The position numbers were made by a program, and so were the translations under genes. This document shows, piece after piece, positions 27,801-33,668 of a DNA stretch of 64,000 nt. Below the pieces are notes generated by a model. The model worked only from the letters and a program-made list of their open reading frames with translations. It was not told the origin of the DNA and did no database searches. The stretch lies in NCBI GenBank assembly GCA_026874595.1, contig CM049314.1, forward strand, positions 16,670,729 to 16,734,728, written 5' to 3'. Every line of letters begins with the position of its first letter. Position 1 is the first letter of the stretch. Source of the DNA: Sipunculus nudus (lineage: Eukaryota; Annelida; Sipuncula; Golfingiida; Sipunculidae).

Positions 27801-30800
27801 TACAAGACTCATCAATATTCATCACATGCTATAAAGTTGAGAAAACATTGGCTACTGTCAGTGAACAGACTTTCAACGAATATCAACAATGCTAACTGGA
27901 GGTTGCATCATTTATCAGTTTGTACTTTTTATGTTGCATTAAAAGTTAAAGAAATGATACTCTTTGCGGCAAAAGGGCTGGAAACCGAATAAATGTTCAA
28001 GTAAGTCATGTTTACTTGTAATAGTGAACTGAAGCAATAGTAAAAATTTAATGATGGGGTTTGCATATTTCATGTATAACTTTTAAGTGAAAGAGCTTCT
28101 GGAAGAGCACTTGGTTGTGTTCAATGCACTGTACTGGTATGCTCTATTAAAGTGTGGTGTGCAATCATTAATAAAATGTACTTCATAATACATTGAGATA
28201 AAGAGAGTTGCAAAGAAAAAGAAAGAAAGCAAATCTCACTTCAGGGATTGGAGGGGTTGACAGGGCTGGTATGGGTCCTTTCTTCTTTTTTCTCCTCCTA
28301 GGGGGCGCTACAGGCTGATGGGGGCTTGGCACCTCGGCTGGGGGTTTATTTTTTGTGCTCTGGATTAGATCCGGTTCTTGGCCACCAGTGCTGGATTCTT
28401 GTGAACTAGAATCCCGCCCAGGTGAGGAGCGAGAACTCGGAGTATCCCCTGCTTTACCATGAAGCAACTCTGGAAAATTTTTGGAGACGAGTTTTTCATC
28501 AACAGCAGAGGGGTTGTTGAGGTTGTTTTTATCAGAGATAGGTTGTGATACTGAGGATACTGGGAGGTCGAGTGGGGGTCGACTAGAGCTGGATGAGGCG
28601 CTTGAAGCACTGGGATGACGGAAATCATGGGAAGAGTTTAAATCGGTAGAGGTGTTGAGTGAGAAGCCGCACATCTCCGCGCAGACCTCATCAACAACCT
28701 GTTGGGCAGCCTCATCTGAGGCAGCTTCATCTGTGGTGCCGTCGGCGTGTGGAGGTTTAGTTGCTGGATGGACGGGACTCTTTACGCCTGACATAGCTCC
28801 CCTCATGTGCTCCAGTCTTCTCATCCTGTCACGGGCTTCTTGGGCTTTCAGCGCTGCCTCCTGTACAAAGAATCATAGCATCAATGTCAAATAGCTCAAA
28901 ATATTTGTATATCAGGGATCTCAAGCATATACAAAAACAGGATCATGACATAAGACATCTGCAGCTCTTCAGAAATACTTCCAACATAACATCCTGATCT
29001 ATAAAAGTTATCTCCCTCCCACCACCAACAAGGGTAACATTACCATCATACTATTATGACAACTACTTTCAATCCTGGCCCAGCATAAGCTAGTATGACA
29101 TCTAACTGGACTGTCTGTTTTCACTTTACTTGGTCCATGCATAAAAGTAGCAGTATCCTAACTGTATCTGTTAACTTCTGATAGATCAAATAATGCTAAT
29201 TGAATGATAATAATTTTAGAATATAACACCAATATATCTCAATACCTATAAATACAGTTGCAATTTGCATAAATTCTATATATAACACTAAAGATTGAAG
29301 CTTTCAAGATTTGTTTACTGTCAGCTCAACTCAGTCCTACCCAATAACCTAAAGACCTTTTTTTTTTAATCTACAAAGGTACTGGTATATGACCATAACA
29401 GTAGGACAACATACATTAATTTAAGGCATCAGTGAGGACAGTATCTGTGTGCAAGGATCCCACATTTTTATTTCAATATAAAGGTCTTTGGTATAAATCT
29501 GTAGTTTCACTTTTTTTGGCAAAGCTTGCTATATACATCACTTGAGCTGTCTAATCCTTCATACATTTTTTCTATTTTAATCACTTTTTTAAAGCATTAG
29601 TTTAGGTCACAGAAAATGAGATTGTTGTTAACAAATTAAAGCATGTTGTTTGGAGTAGCAATCAGTAAGAGAACAATTCAAAGCATTTTAAGGCCTTAAA
29701 TATTCATGAAAAGTGTTAAGGATCTCACTCACCTCCTTCTCTTTTTCTCGCAGCAGCTCCATCCGCCTCCGCTCCTGTAGCTCCTCCAGCTTCTTCTTGT
29801 ACTCTGCATCCTCCTGTTTCCGTCTGTAACAACAGTCACAACATCATGTCACCATGGAAACAAGTGATGAGTAAAACCTCTGACACAGATTTTACACCAA
29901 CTGAGAATAAGTGATCCAAGGGTAATGCTGCTCAGCTGATGTGTAAAACCTCTGATACAAAGACCTTAGTTCAAATGAGAACAGGTGAGCCTAAGGCCAT
30001 GCTGCTCCTATCACAGCTTAAGGACTAAGTTTCAGACAGAGCAGCAAGAATAATGACAATGATGTACAAAACACAGACTCATCTCACTAGTAGAATGTTT
30101 AACTCTGAAAGTAAATGTATGAACCAAAATTGTAACCAAGTTTATGAAAGGTGATCATGCTCAAATTTGTTTCCACACTTTGATTTGTGATCCAGGCATA
30201 AGTGTGGACGAGGAAAACCTTCTTCATTTTCTGATTCAGTTAAAGCCAGTTGTTTCTTTAACATTAAACGATACATGTGCAAGATTTCTTAGAACTGTGT
30301 GTAAATTAAAGTAAAATAGGTGACAACACTATTTCAATGCAGCTTATAAATTTATGAAGCATTCAAAAGCATGTCAAGGTTTTAGGCACTCCATGCAGGT
30401 AATCAGTGAGGAATTGAAGGTAATTATGATCACATGAGTTTTACTCAAACTGGTCTGGTTTCACAACTCTCAGTAACATTAAAAGAAAAAGTGACTGTAT
30501 ATTTTCAAACTTTGCCTTCCTTTAATTCAATAAAGTGGAGTCACGGGGAAATGACTTGATTGTATTGCTGCCTCAAACCAGATGAAAGACTTCTTAAGAC
30601 ATGTTGCTCCAATCTGCCAATTAATTTCCTAACTCAATGTGACTTACAGCAGAATATGATGAACAAGCACAATACAGGCAAAAGCCAAACAGTGACTCAC
30701 AATACACATTGTGTGGCCAATAAATAAATCAACTCAGTAATGGCCTTGGACAGTGGCATCTAATTAACACACAGCTTGATGTCAGATATATCTGATCCTG

Positions 30801-33668
30801 GTGCTATGAAGGACTACATCATTTTATATGTGTGACAAATATAATTAAACTGCACGCCCAACTTAGTTCTTTCTTACTAAACACAGCACCTGTTTCTGCA
30901 CATACTGCAGTCTTGTGAGGCATTGATTGACTGCCAGCAGCGATTCCCTCTGCTACTGCATGCAGCTACTGCTCGCCAACTGATCATAGTTGTAAAATAT
31001 AAACACCACGAACAACAATCCATACATCCTGACTGGACTATTAAACAGTGTCACATACAATATCTCAACACATCTTGTGAGAGTAAGATGGCAGAAATGG
31101 TGCACATGCAGAATTTCTGGTGTTATAATGAAACATAATTACTGATGGTGTAATGCAATTTAATCACTGACGGGGTAATGTAACAGCACTTCTGTTGAAG
31201 CTACTGTTTCTAGTGTGAAATATATATATTCTGAGGACTGAAATGTATCACATCTGAAGGCCTCAAGTACTGTGGTTGGCTTTTTATTTGTGAGGCTGAA
31301 ATTTCATGATTTCTTCATATTGAACATTTCATGAGCATTTAATTTTCACGACTGCACCAGTACCTATAAAATCTAAGTACATGTGCAACAGTATTTGTTT
31401 TGATTTTTAATTTAAAATAAATCCTACATTAGCCCCATTTACACACGTTTTTCGGGAGCGCTCTACATCATTTAGTGCATGCCAAATCCCCCAGACGCGC
31501 CAGATTTCGAGGATTTTTGGTCTGGAGCGCGCTACATTTTGACCACTGGTTTGAGTCAGTTCCAGATTTAAGCGTGTGCCAGACTCAGTCTGGAGCGGCC
31601 TACATTTGTGCTTTGAACGTGTGTAAACAGAAGTGGAGCGCGCTACCTTTACAGCCCGCTCCAGCAAGACTCGGCCGTCATGTGACTAGGATTTAACCAT
31701 GCGCACAAGGGGGAATCAAATCTGGACCGCGCTAGATTGCAGTATTTATTTGTGTGTAAACGCAATGCAGATTCTAGGCCGGGCCAAGTGCAATGCGGCC
31801 TAGCTTGACAGGATTACTTGGTCTGGCACAGTGTGAATGCAAGTTAACATATAGCCTGCTCCACATTTTTCTGGACCAGTCTAGCGTGCGCCACATTTTT
31901 CAAGTGAGGGCCAATACCTCACTCATTTCTGGGTCAGCAATAAATTTATGACTTGTGTCACATTCGATATATCCCTGCGATTAAACAGTGTTTTACAATT
32001 ATTAATGCTGGTATGCATGGCCCATTTTTGAAACTATGCACAGATAAGGTTGCTGATAAGGTTTTCTCTGGGGGTATGATAAATATGATAACCTCTTCTT
32101 CATTGTAGTTGATGGGGCATCTTATTCCTGAGGGTTTCATAATAACGATTATTTCACATTTGCAAATATTGGGAAATTAAAAACCTCGCAAATAAAAAGA
32201 CAACCCCAGTATATCATTACGGGTGGAGATGAGGTGTTCCATTTCTGATGGAGTAGTAAGAAATAACCCTGACACTTCATAGCGTCATCATCACTACCTC
32301 TCCTCTGCTTCAGCTTTCTCCCTCAGAAGTTTCTTCTCTTCTTCTTCTATATTCAATGGTAACTGGGGCTGAAACAATGAATAAAAGGATCAGTATATTA
32401 AACTCAAAATGTTAGTATACAAGGCTACAGAATGCTCTAATGACAAGATAAATATAACAACAATCTATCAGTTTTGATCCAGTCCCCATTACCAATACTC
32501 CTCTGTGCTTTTAGTGATGCTGTCAAAATTTCTTTTGAAACCTTTCACTTTATTATAATAAGCTTTATTTATCAAATCTCTCAGACAAGCTGCATGCTTG
32601 GGGGACAAGCTGGGTTTCTGTTTGGACAGACAATTTCGCAGAATTTCCAAATGATTGACAAGCTGCCACTGAGTACTTTAATATGTTATCAGATATTGTC
32701 AGACATTAATTACTGATGCTAGCCCATAATAGGCATTAAAAACAACACTTTTGTTACATTTTTTATCAAATTGATCACTTTTGTATCAAGTAAACCACAC
32801 TAAAATTATTGGTAATTAGTCCAGGAAATTAAGAACCAACTGGTTATAGGCATCGCACTTGATGCATATCAAGCACAACCACCATGATACCTGCAATGAC
32901 CTACTCTGACCTAAATAGTGCTGCCATCTCTTGGTGGACAGACACATCTCCAGCATGTGGACTGGGAGGAAGCATATGAAAATGTTTTCAATAAGAAAAT
33001 GCACAAACGAAACAAAGGATGCATGAATTTGCCCACATCTGAGACAGGCAAGTCTGGCAACTTTGCCTACAATTCACTAAAGGTTGTGGCCATTTGGATG
33101 TAGATCTGCCTGCATTAAATTCCTTGCAGAGAGCAGTAGACTTGGACTAATTGCTGAGTCTCATACTGATTGACAGCTTGTCATCAAATGACAGGAAACT
33201 GAGCTTGCTATCACATGACTCCTTTGATCACTAATAATAAACATTAACAACAATGAAACCTTAGAGTAAAAGCACTTCTAACCCATCAAATTCCCTGATT
33301 GATTTTTAGCATAAATCAGTTGGCCAATAGTGTATTTCAGTAAATAACAGTCGCATGTCATTAAATTACAGGTGCAATAATTAATCTGCATTATTATCCC
33401 AACTAACCTCTGCATTTATCTGATCTTTTCTTTAATTTTTCTAAAATTTTTTGCATTTTTTTATTTTGGAAAAATAAAAAAAATTCAGTCAGTTTTCAAT
33501 ATCAGATTTTTTAATAAATATTTTGGATTAATTGTTTTCTGATTAACGAGGCTCTACTGTATTTGACAGTTACTCACATTTGCTGAGTCTATGCTGGGTT
33601 TCTTTTCTTCAGGTACGACACATGGACTGGTTGGCTCTTGATCTTTTTTAATCCTTCTTATACCAGAA
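704..33668 (-). CDS. wdr44: WDR44 (Rab11-binding WD-repeat protein), 19 visible exons, both ends missing
   Basis: Gene-level entry; the exons are listed separately. In vertebrates WDR44 is a Rab11-GTP effector on recycling endosomes. Its N-terminal FFAT motif contacts ER VAP proteins, a proline-rich part binds GRAF-family SH3 domains, and a C-terminal WD40 propeller follows. Seen here: the joined exons give about 948 codons without a stop. They run from a Glu/Lys/Arg-rich segment, through a Ser/Pro-rich region ending in APPRRRKKKK, the SNSGR motif, LDTGEKVPLSLAEE and LTLHIMRRTKEY, to propeller blades with near-vertebrate segments such as HTADLLDLSWSK, VRLWHIS, LSGSLDGKLRLWNIP, QIHVRSTRG and SGSEDHFVYIW. 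All junctions are AG/GT and phase-consistent. The final exon(s) lie left of the window. The start codon and FFAT exon were not found; more than 30 kb lies upstream of the first recognised exon. The charged N-terminal segment is less familiar than the rest. Confidence 0.93.
798..966 (-). repeat. Triplicated splice acceptor plus exon start
   Basis: Three tandem copies with exon-start positions 822, 882 and 962 (spacing 60 and 80 bp). Each has a pyrimidine-rich tract, TAG, then TTCYNATGSTAAA-like coding sequence and a GAAGACC block. Copies 1 and 2 are open and in frame; copy 3 has a TGA after seven codons. See exon e19. Confidence 0.9.
1407..1522 (-). CDS. wdr44: WDR44 exon e18, WD repeat 5
   Basis: Exon of 116 bp, acceptor TTGTAG, donor TTAG/GTGAGT. 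It encodes ILVTSNDSRIRLYDLRDLTL, then ACKYRGYANNSSQIKASF and the first two bases of a Ser codon. This is close to the vertebrate ILVTSNDSRIRLYDLRDLSL. Confidence 0.98.
2033..2364 (-). repeat. 54-bp tandem array overlapping exon e17 and its donor
   Basis: Six units starting at 2041, 2095, 2149, 2203, 2257 and 2311, each with TGGCTACTGACC. The sixth unit spans the e17 3' edge, so each intronic unit is a copy of the exon end plus the GTCAGT donor. The unit at 2257 keeps the CAG/GTCAGT form exactly. Confidence 0.92.
2322..2423 (-). CDS. wdr44: WDR44 exon e17, WD repeat 4-5 loop
   Basis: Thirty-four codons, acceptor TTTTCAG, donor CCAG/GTCAGT. It encodes QLKYFTQIHVRSTRGKNARG, then RKVTGVEQVPGSDQ, matching HTQIHVRSTRG...RKITGIEPLPG. 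The last ~22 coding bases and the donor fall in the sixth unit of a 54-bp tandem array that fills the adjacent intron. Confidence 0.97.
2795..3052. repeat. AT-rich minisatellite, about 25-bp unit
   Basis: About ten degenerate units of the type TTATTAACATATTAGAATCATCAG in the intron between e17 and e16. Open frames across it are low-complexity and not considered genes. Confidence 0.8.
3069..3257 (-). CDS. wdr44: WDR44 exon e16, WD repeats 3-4
   Basis: Sixty-three codons, acceptor TTTACAG, donor GAG/GTGAGT. It contains LSGSLDGKLRLWNIPEKKVA, LITAANFCRNGQFAVVGTYD and GRCIFYYAE. It includes the full GH/WD-type repeat ending in LRLWNI and the GTYDGRC strand, nearly identical to vertebrates. Confidence 0.98.
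3473..3595 (-). CDS. wdr44: WDR44 exon e15, WD repeat 2-3
   Basis: Forty-one codons, acceptor GTTACAG, donor AAGG/GTAAGT. It encodes NYFILSSSMDKTVRLWHISR, then KECLCCFQHIDFVTAIAFHP and R. It differs from vertebrate WDR44 in only a few residues. Confidence 0.98.
4213..4320 (-). CDS. wdr44: WDR44 exon e14, WD repeat 2 start
   Basis: Thirty-six codons, acceptor TTTTGCAG, donor AAAG/GTAATT. It encodes THPTHDDDDEHAPFMKKPFH, then VYRSHTADLLDLSWSK; HTADLLDLSWSK is identical to vertebrate WDR44. It is separated from e13 by an 11.9-kb intron full of mobile elements. Confidence 0.97.
4559..6876 (+). mobile_element. Hairpin-ended element, family E, copy 1
   Basis: It begins CTAGACGACC and carries CTTGCCGGAAATC at 4581. 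It ends in a 29-nt hairpin at 6847-6875 (arms GCTTGCC and GGCAAGC, inner AATC/GATT) directly after a (GACA)n tract. The 5' motif is nearly the first arm of the 3' hairpin. The body holds a 330-bp tandem array and then a GACCTTGACC-rich part. No transposase or helicase coding was seen, so it is non-autonomous. Class is inferred (Helitron2/Helentron-like). Confidence 0.65.
4680..6004. repeat. 330-bp tandem array, four units, each with a CTCF-like motif
   Basis: Units begin near 4680, 5011, 5340 and 5671 at GGCCYRTAGAATGNYATATG. Each contains AAGCAGGCGA-like, TTATGGAGAAGACTCA and one GCGCCCYCTAGCGG-type motif (4908, 5240, 5571, 5898). The array is internal to element E. Confidence 0.88.
6881..7690. 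repeat. 148-bp tandem array, six units
   Basis: Units with ACTAGACCTGTCTAGCTGTA start near 6888, 7018, 7167, 7314, 7464 and 7611, mostly 147-150 bp apart. Each carries TCTCGTTTGACGAGA, itself a near palindrome. Open frames in the array (for example 7020-7302) are repeat artefacts. Confidence 0.88.
7691..8927 (+). mobile_element. Family E, second 3' half ending in the same hairpin
   Basis: The body is related to copy 1, with two more CTCF-like motifs (7993, 8449), the GACCTTTGACC tract, (GACA)n, and the terminal hairpin at 8898-8926 (arms GCTTGCC/GGCAAGC). I did not find its own CTAGA-type 5' end. It may be the right part of an element into which copy 1 and the 148-bp array are joined. Confidence 0.6.
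9222..10162 (+). mobile_element. Element with about 150-bp internal repeats and G/C hairpin end
   Basis: Five diverged units share CCCTTCAAAAGTTAT (9351, 9606, 9906, 10057 and a weaker one near 9760) and AAGGTCAAGGTCAC. The right end has a GACGACAGAC tract and a hairpin at 10136-10160 (TCTCCCC against GGGGAGA). The left border near a C-run at 9229 is uncertain. Confidence 0.55.
10163..11460. other. Intron sequence, nothing recognised
   Basis: AT-rich WDR44 intron DNA. It has a short ATT-rich stretch near 10998-11025 and no conserved coding or repeat unit that I can support. Confidence 0.5.
11640..12060. repeat. 126-bp repeats with CACCACC and TTGTATAC core (family G)
   Basis: Three units with GGCACCACCWGTCTTGTATACGACAAAGCTA-like cores at about 11722, 11848 and 11974, followed by a GCTGATATATCAAA block. 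A diverged copy lies at 39240-39620. The units are distantly like the modules of family D. Confidence 0.7.
12130..12430. repeat. Degenerate repeats with GCTATAAATAG
   Basis: GTGAACTCTTGACCTG recurs at about 12140, 12173 and (as GTGAATTC...) 12313. GCTATAAATAGA occurs twice, with inverted CTGCCAAAGC segments. Origin unknown; no coding support. Confidence 0.55.
12840..14912 (+). mobile_element. Element F, interrupted by B1
   Basis: Related blocks (CATAACTCAGCCA..., GATCATTTCTGTG, GAGAAGAAGATTTTT) occur at 13070-13370 and again at 14560-14700. The right end has GACGACGCACGACAGACG and a short hairpin near 14885-14907 (GCTCAC/GTGCGC, imperfect) followed by CTAA. Element B1 lies inside it. The left border is not defined. 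Confidence 0.45.
13406..14418 (+). mobile_element. Hairpin-ended element, family B, copy B1
   Basis: It starts CTAGAATATCAGC, with AGCCCTCAGCC about 30 bp in. It ends with a (GGAC)n tract and a hairpin at 14389-14415 whose arms are AGCCC-TCAGCC and GGCTGA-GGGCT, followed by A-rich sequence (CTAA). Inside are three ~280-bp units with AGGTCAAGGTCACCCATCTT and TTTTCGAGATATCCCGCTC. Copy B2 at 40.9 kb has the same limits, which fixes both ends. There is no intact protein; the open frame at 13666 is part of the repeat. Confidence 0.8.
16190..16269 (-). CDS. wdr44: WDR44 exon e13, inter-blade Ser-rich loop
   Basis: Exon of 80 bp, acceptor TTTCAG, donor GGGG/GTGAGT. It encodes TRVSPAPSQDSLNSVSSETS, ending SSMG. 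It aligns with RVSPSPSQESLSSSKSDT of vertebrates, a long loop between WD repeats 1 and 2. Confidence 0.94.
16190..16269 (-). promoter_or_regulatory. wdr44: Exon e13 with strong GGTGAGT donor
   Basis: The run of five G at 16189-16193 makes two overlapping donors possible (GGG/GGTGAG or GGGG/GTGAGT). Only the second keeps the phase needed for e14. Confidence 0.5.
16555..17090. repeat. AT-rich minisatellite, about 65-bp unit, eight copies
   Basis: Alternating TTATGTTTTAAATGTCCTAT and TTATATTGTTATGTTTTAAA blocks in the intron between e13 and e12. The array is nearly pure A/T apart from the single GTCC. Confidence 0.9.
17265..17355 (-). CDS. wdr44: WDR44 exon e12, WD repeat 1
   Basis: Exon of 91 bp. 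The acceptor is TTTAAG/GCC (AAG, not the usual CAG or TAG, but the only one that keeps frame); the donor is GAAG/GTGAGA. It encodes ATGGQDNALRIWVLKDAYAY, then FDDMRQKYSEG, matching GQDNVVRIWALK of the vertebrate protein. Confidence 0.95.
17647..17691 (-). CDS. wdr44: WDR44 exon e11, blade-1 micro-exon
   Basis: Only 45 bp, 15 codons (AAVWTMKFSHCGKLL), with acceptor TTTCAG and donor TTG/GTGAGT. It matches GAVWTMKFSHCGRLL of vertebrate WDR44, the first strand of WD repeat 1. Confidence 0.96.
17863..18280 (-). repeat. 52-bp tandem array containing the e10 donor
   Basis: ACTTACAGACTGTGCT repeats at 18019, 18071, 18123, 18175 and 18227, with weaker units at about 17915 and 17967. On the minus strand each unit is the last ~30 coding bases of e10 plus GTAAGT. 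The true exon is the unit at 18227; the others are intronic copies of its edge. Confidence 0.92.
18233..18319 (-). CDS. wdr44: WDR44 exon e10, entry to the propeller
   Basis: Twenty-nine codons, acceptor TTTGTAG, donor TCT/GTAAGT, phase 0 at both ends. It encodes IKASNNHKGPYDFDLLVPVQ, then DLSSHSAQS; HKGPYDFD aligns with FKGPYDFD of vertebrates. Its 3' edge and donor form the first unit of a 52-bp tandem array in the following intron (see repeat). Confidence 0.95.
18578..21217 (+). mobile_element. Family H element, copy H1 (full length)
   Basis: It starts ACAAGGGACCTATGGGTCAC with GCTCAGCTG just inside. It ends with (GACG)n, GGACAATGGACCACGACT and a hairpin at 21187-21215 (AGCTCAG-TGACT against AGTCA-CTGAGCT), then CTAA. 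It is antisense to WDR44 in the intron between e10 and e9. Two other copies in the window fix the ends. No intact transposition protein; Helitron-like by its CTAA after a hairpin. Confidence 0.85.
21439..21547 (-). CDS. wdr44: WDR44 exon e9, basic then acidic linker
   Basis: Acceptor TTTGCAG; donor AAA/GTAGGA, a weaker donor than the rest. It encodes TKLKKLFSKIKTKTDG, then EVSSSDDDESADGRRMIK. It corresponds to the vertebrate LKKFLGK...SSSDDEG...RPVKF stretch, though shorter. The acidic Ser/Asp run is CK2-like. Confidence 0.92.
21905..22175. repeat. Minisatellite of TGAATATTCATATCAG type
   Basis: About nine degenerate ~28-bp units containing ATGAATATTCATATCAG and CTCACC, in the intron between e9 and e8. 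The frame open at 21940 is repeat-derived. Confidence 0.78.
22193..22291 (-). CDS. wdr44: WDR44 exon e8, basic linker
   Basis: Exon of 99 bp (32 full codons), acceptor CTTGCAG, donor AAAG/GTCAGA, split codons at both ends. It encodes DSSLHNQPEKKKVHSQNEET and a Lys-rich end (FKTKKK). It joins to the STKLKKLF of e9, matching the K-rich TTQLKKFLGK area of vertebrate WDR44. Confidence 0.88.
23030..23166 (-). CDS. wdr44: WDR44 exon e7, conserved pre-propeller segment
   Basis: Exon of 45 codons plus two bases, acceptor ATTCAG, donor CCAG/GTAGGT. It encodes EILDQVSVLNLDTGEKVPLS, then LAEERLPQGVNPLTLHIMRR and TKEYS. This is one of the best-conserved non-propeller parts of WDR44 and lies within the Rab11-binding half of the mammalian protein. 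The split Ser codon is completed by e8. Confidence 0.96.
24252..24668 (-). CDS. wdr44: WDR44 exon e6, linker with SNSGR motif
   Basis: Exon of 139 codons, acceptor CCACAG, donor AAG/GTGGGT. It is Ser/Lys/Glu-rich and contains two phosphosite-like basic motifs (LRKSSSLDRMK and IKSNSLSRDSK). It ends in QRPRSNSGRYLSDK, which matches the conserved QRPRSNSGR of vertebrate WDR44 just before the Rab11-interacting region. The R-x-x-S-x-S spacing resembles basophilic-kinase sites (inference). Confidence 0.92.
25228..25377 (-). CDS. wdr44: WDR44 exon e5, linker
   Basis: Fifty codons, acceptor TTACCAG, donor GAG/GTAAGG, phase 0 at both ends. It encodes DQQASTPRPRGLPVTP, then SPEVRVSLMVDNLEQSLDL, ending HVTAEE. 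It is predicted to be flexible and I recognise no domain. Membership rests on frame continuity and location between e4 and e6. Confidence 0.8.
25840..25930. mobile_element. Element remnant with GACAGACAGACT tract
   Basis: It has GACGGACAGACAGACTAACTGACAGACA followed by TCTCCCGTTCTGAGGAAGC. This looks like the 3' tail of another microsatellite-tailed element; the rest is not recognisable. Confidence 0.4.
27313..27730. mobile_element. MITE M1, TA-flanked with CTGTGGTTG termini
   Basis: The inverted termini CTGTGGTTGCCTTTTTGTTT and (reverse of the right end) CTGTGGTTGGCTTCATATTC are bounded by TA on both sides. Subterminal CGCGAAAATGAAACCCT and TCGCGAA motifs recur. It is 418 bp with no coding. 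The TA duplication suggests a mariner-like mover (inference). Confidence 0.85.
28240..28860 (-). CDS. wdr44: WDR44 exon e4, Ser/Pro-rich N-terminal region with basic PRD
   Basis: The largest exon, 207 codons, with acceptor TTGTACAG and donor GAA/GTGAGA. It starts by finishing the coiled coil (EAALKAQEARDRMRRLEHMR), passes through a disordered Ser/Asp/Ala-rich stretch (residues about 25-170), and ends with the basic proline-rich segment PVAPPRRRKKKKGPIPALS. That segment matches the position and character of the proline/arginine tract before the SNSGR region of vertebrate WDR44, which binds GRAF SH3 domains. SH3 binding here is inference. Confidence 0.9.
28861..29732. other. Intron e3-e4, nothing recognised
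   Basis: Unique AT-rich sequence between exons e3 and e4, without repeats or coding that I can support. Confidence 0.5.
29733..29823 (-). CDS. wdr44: WDR44 exon e3, coiled coil
   Basis: Acceptor GTTACAG, donor GAG/GTGAGT. Thirty codons of almost purely charged helical sequence (RKQEDAEYKKKLEELQERRR, then MELLREKEKE). The phase fits e2 and e4 exactly. In vertebrate WDR44 the corresponding region is less obviously a coiled coil, so this may be a lineage feature. Confidence 0.8.
29824..31269. other. Intron e2-e3, left part, nothing recognised
   Basis: Plain intron sequence. Open frames such as 30923-31138 have no family resemblance. Confidence 0.5.
31270..32209. mobile_element. MITE M2, same family as M1, with nested GC-rich insert
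   Basis: Left end CTGTGGTTGGCTTTTTATTT; right end, reversed, CTGGGGTTGTCTTTTTATTT; TA on each side. The shared GCGAGG/TTTCGC subterminal region shows it is a sibling of M1. The central part is replaced by the GC-rich repeat at 31432-31915. Confidence 0.85.
31432..31915. mobile_element. GC-rich nested repeat with GGAGCGCGCTACATTT motifs
   Basis: Five or more diverged copies of GGAGCGCGCTACATTT (31455, 31524, 31593, 31636, 31722) alternate with GTGTGTAAAC. The edges GCCCCATTTACACACG and (reversed) GGCCCTCACTTGAAAA are weakly alike. Base composition is sharply different from the surrounding intron. Class unknown. Confidence 0.65.
32298..32368 (-). CDS. wdr44: WDR44 exon e2, charged coiled-coil start
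   Basis: Acceptor GTTTCAG, donor GAGAG/GTAGTG. It has 23 codons plus two bases and encodes PQLPLNIEEEEKKLLREK followed by AEAEE. The split Arg codon (AG/A) is completed by e3. The Glu/Lys/Leu spacing suggests the start of a helical coiled coil that runs on through e3 and the first part of e4. Confidence 0.75.
33578..33668 (-). CDS. wdr44: WDR44 exon e1 (first recognised), 30 codons
   Basis: Acceptor TTGCAG and donor AAT/GTGAGT. The exon begins with the last base of a codon started upstream (phase 2), so at least one earlier coding exon exists. It encodes SGIRRIKKDQ followed by a Pro/Glu/Lys-rich stretch ending in DSAN. It is low-complexity and assigned by reading-frame continuity with e2, not by similarity. 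Confidence 0.7.

Noticed and set aside
33247-33562. Possible second pogo-like MITE (right end, reversed, CAGTAGAGCCTCGTTAATC)
   Set aside because: The right end is convincing but no matching left end was found; AATGAAACCTTAGAG at about 33254 is too weak.
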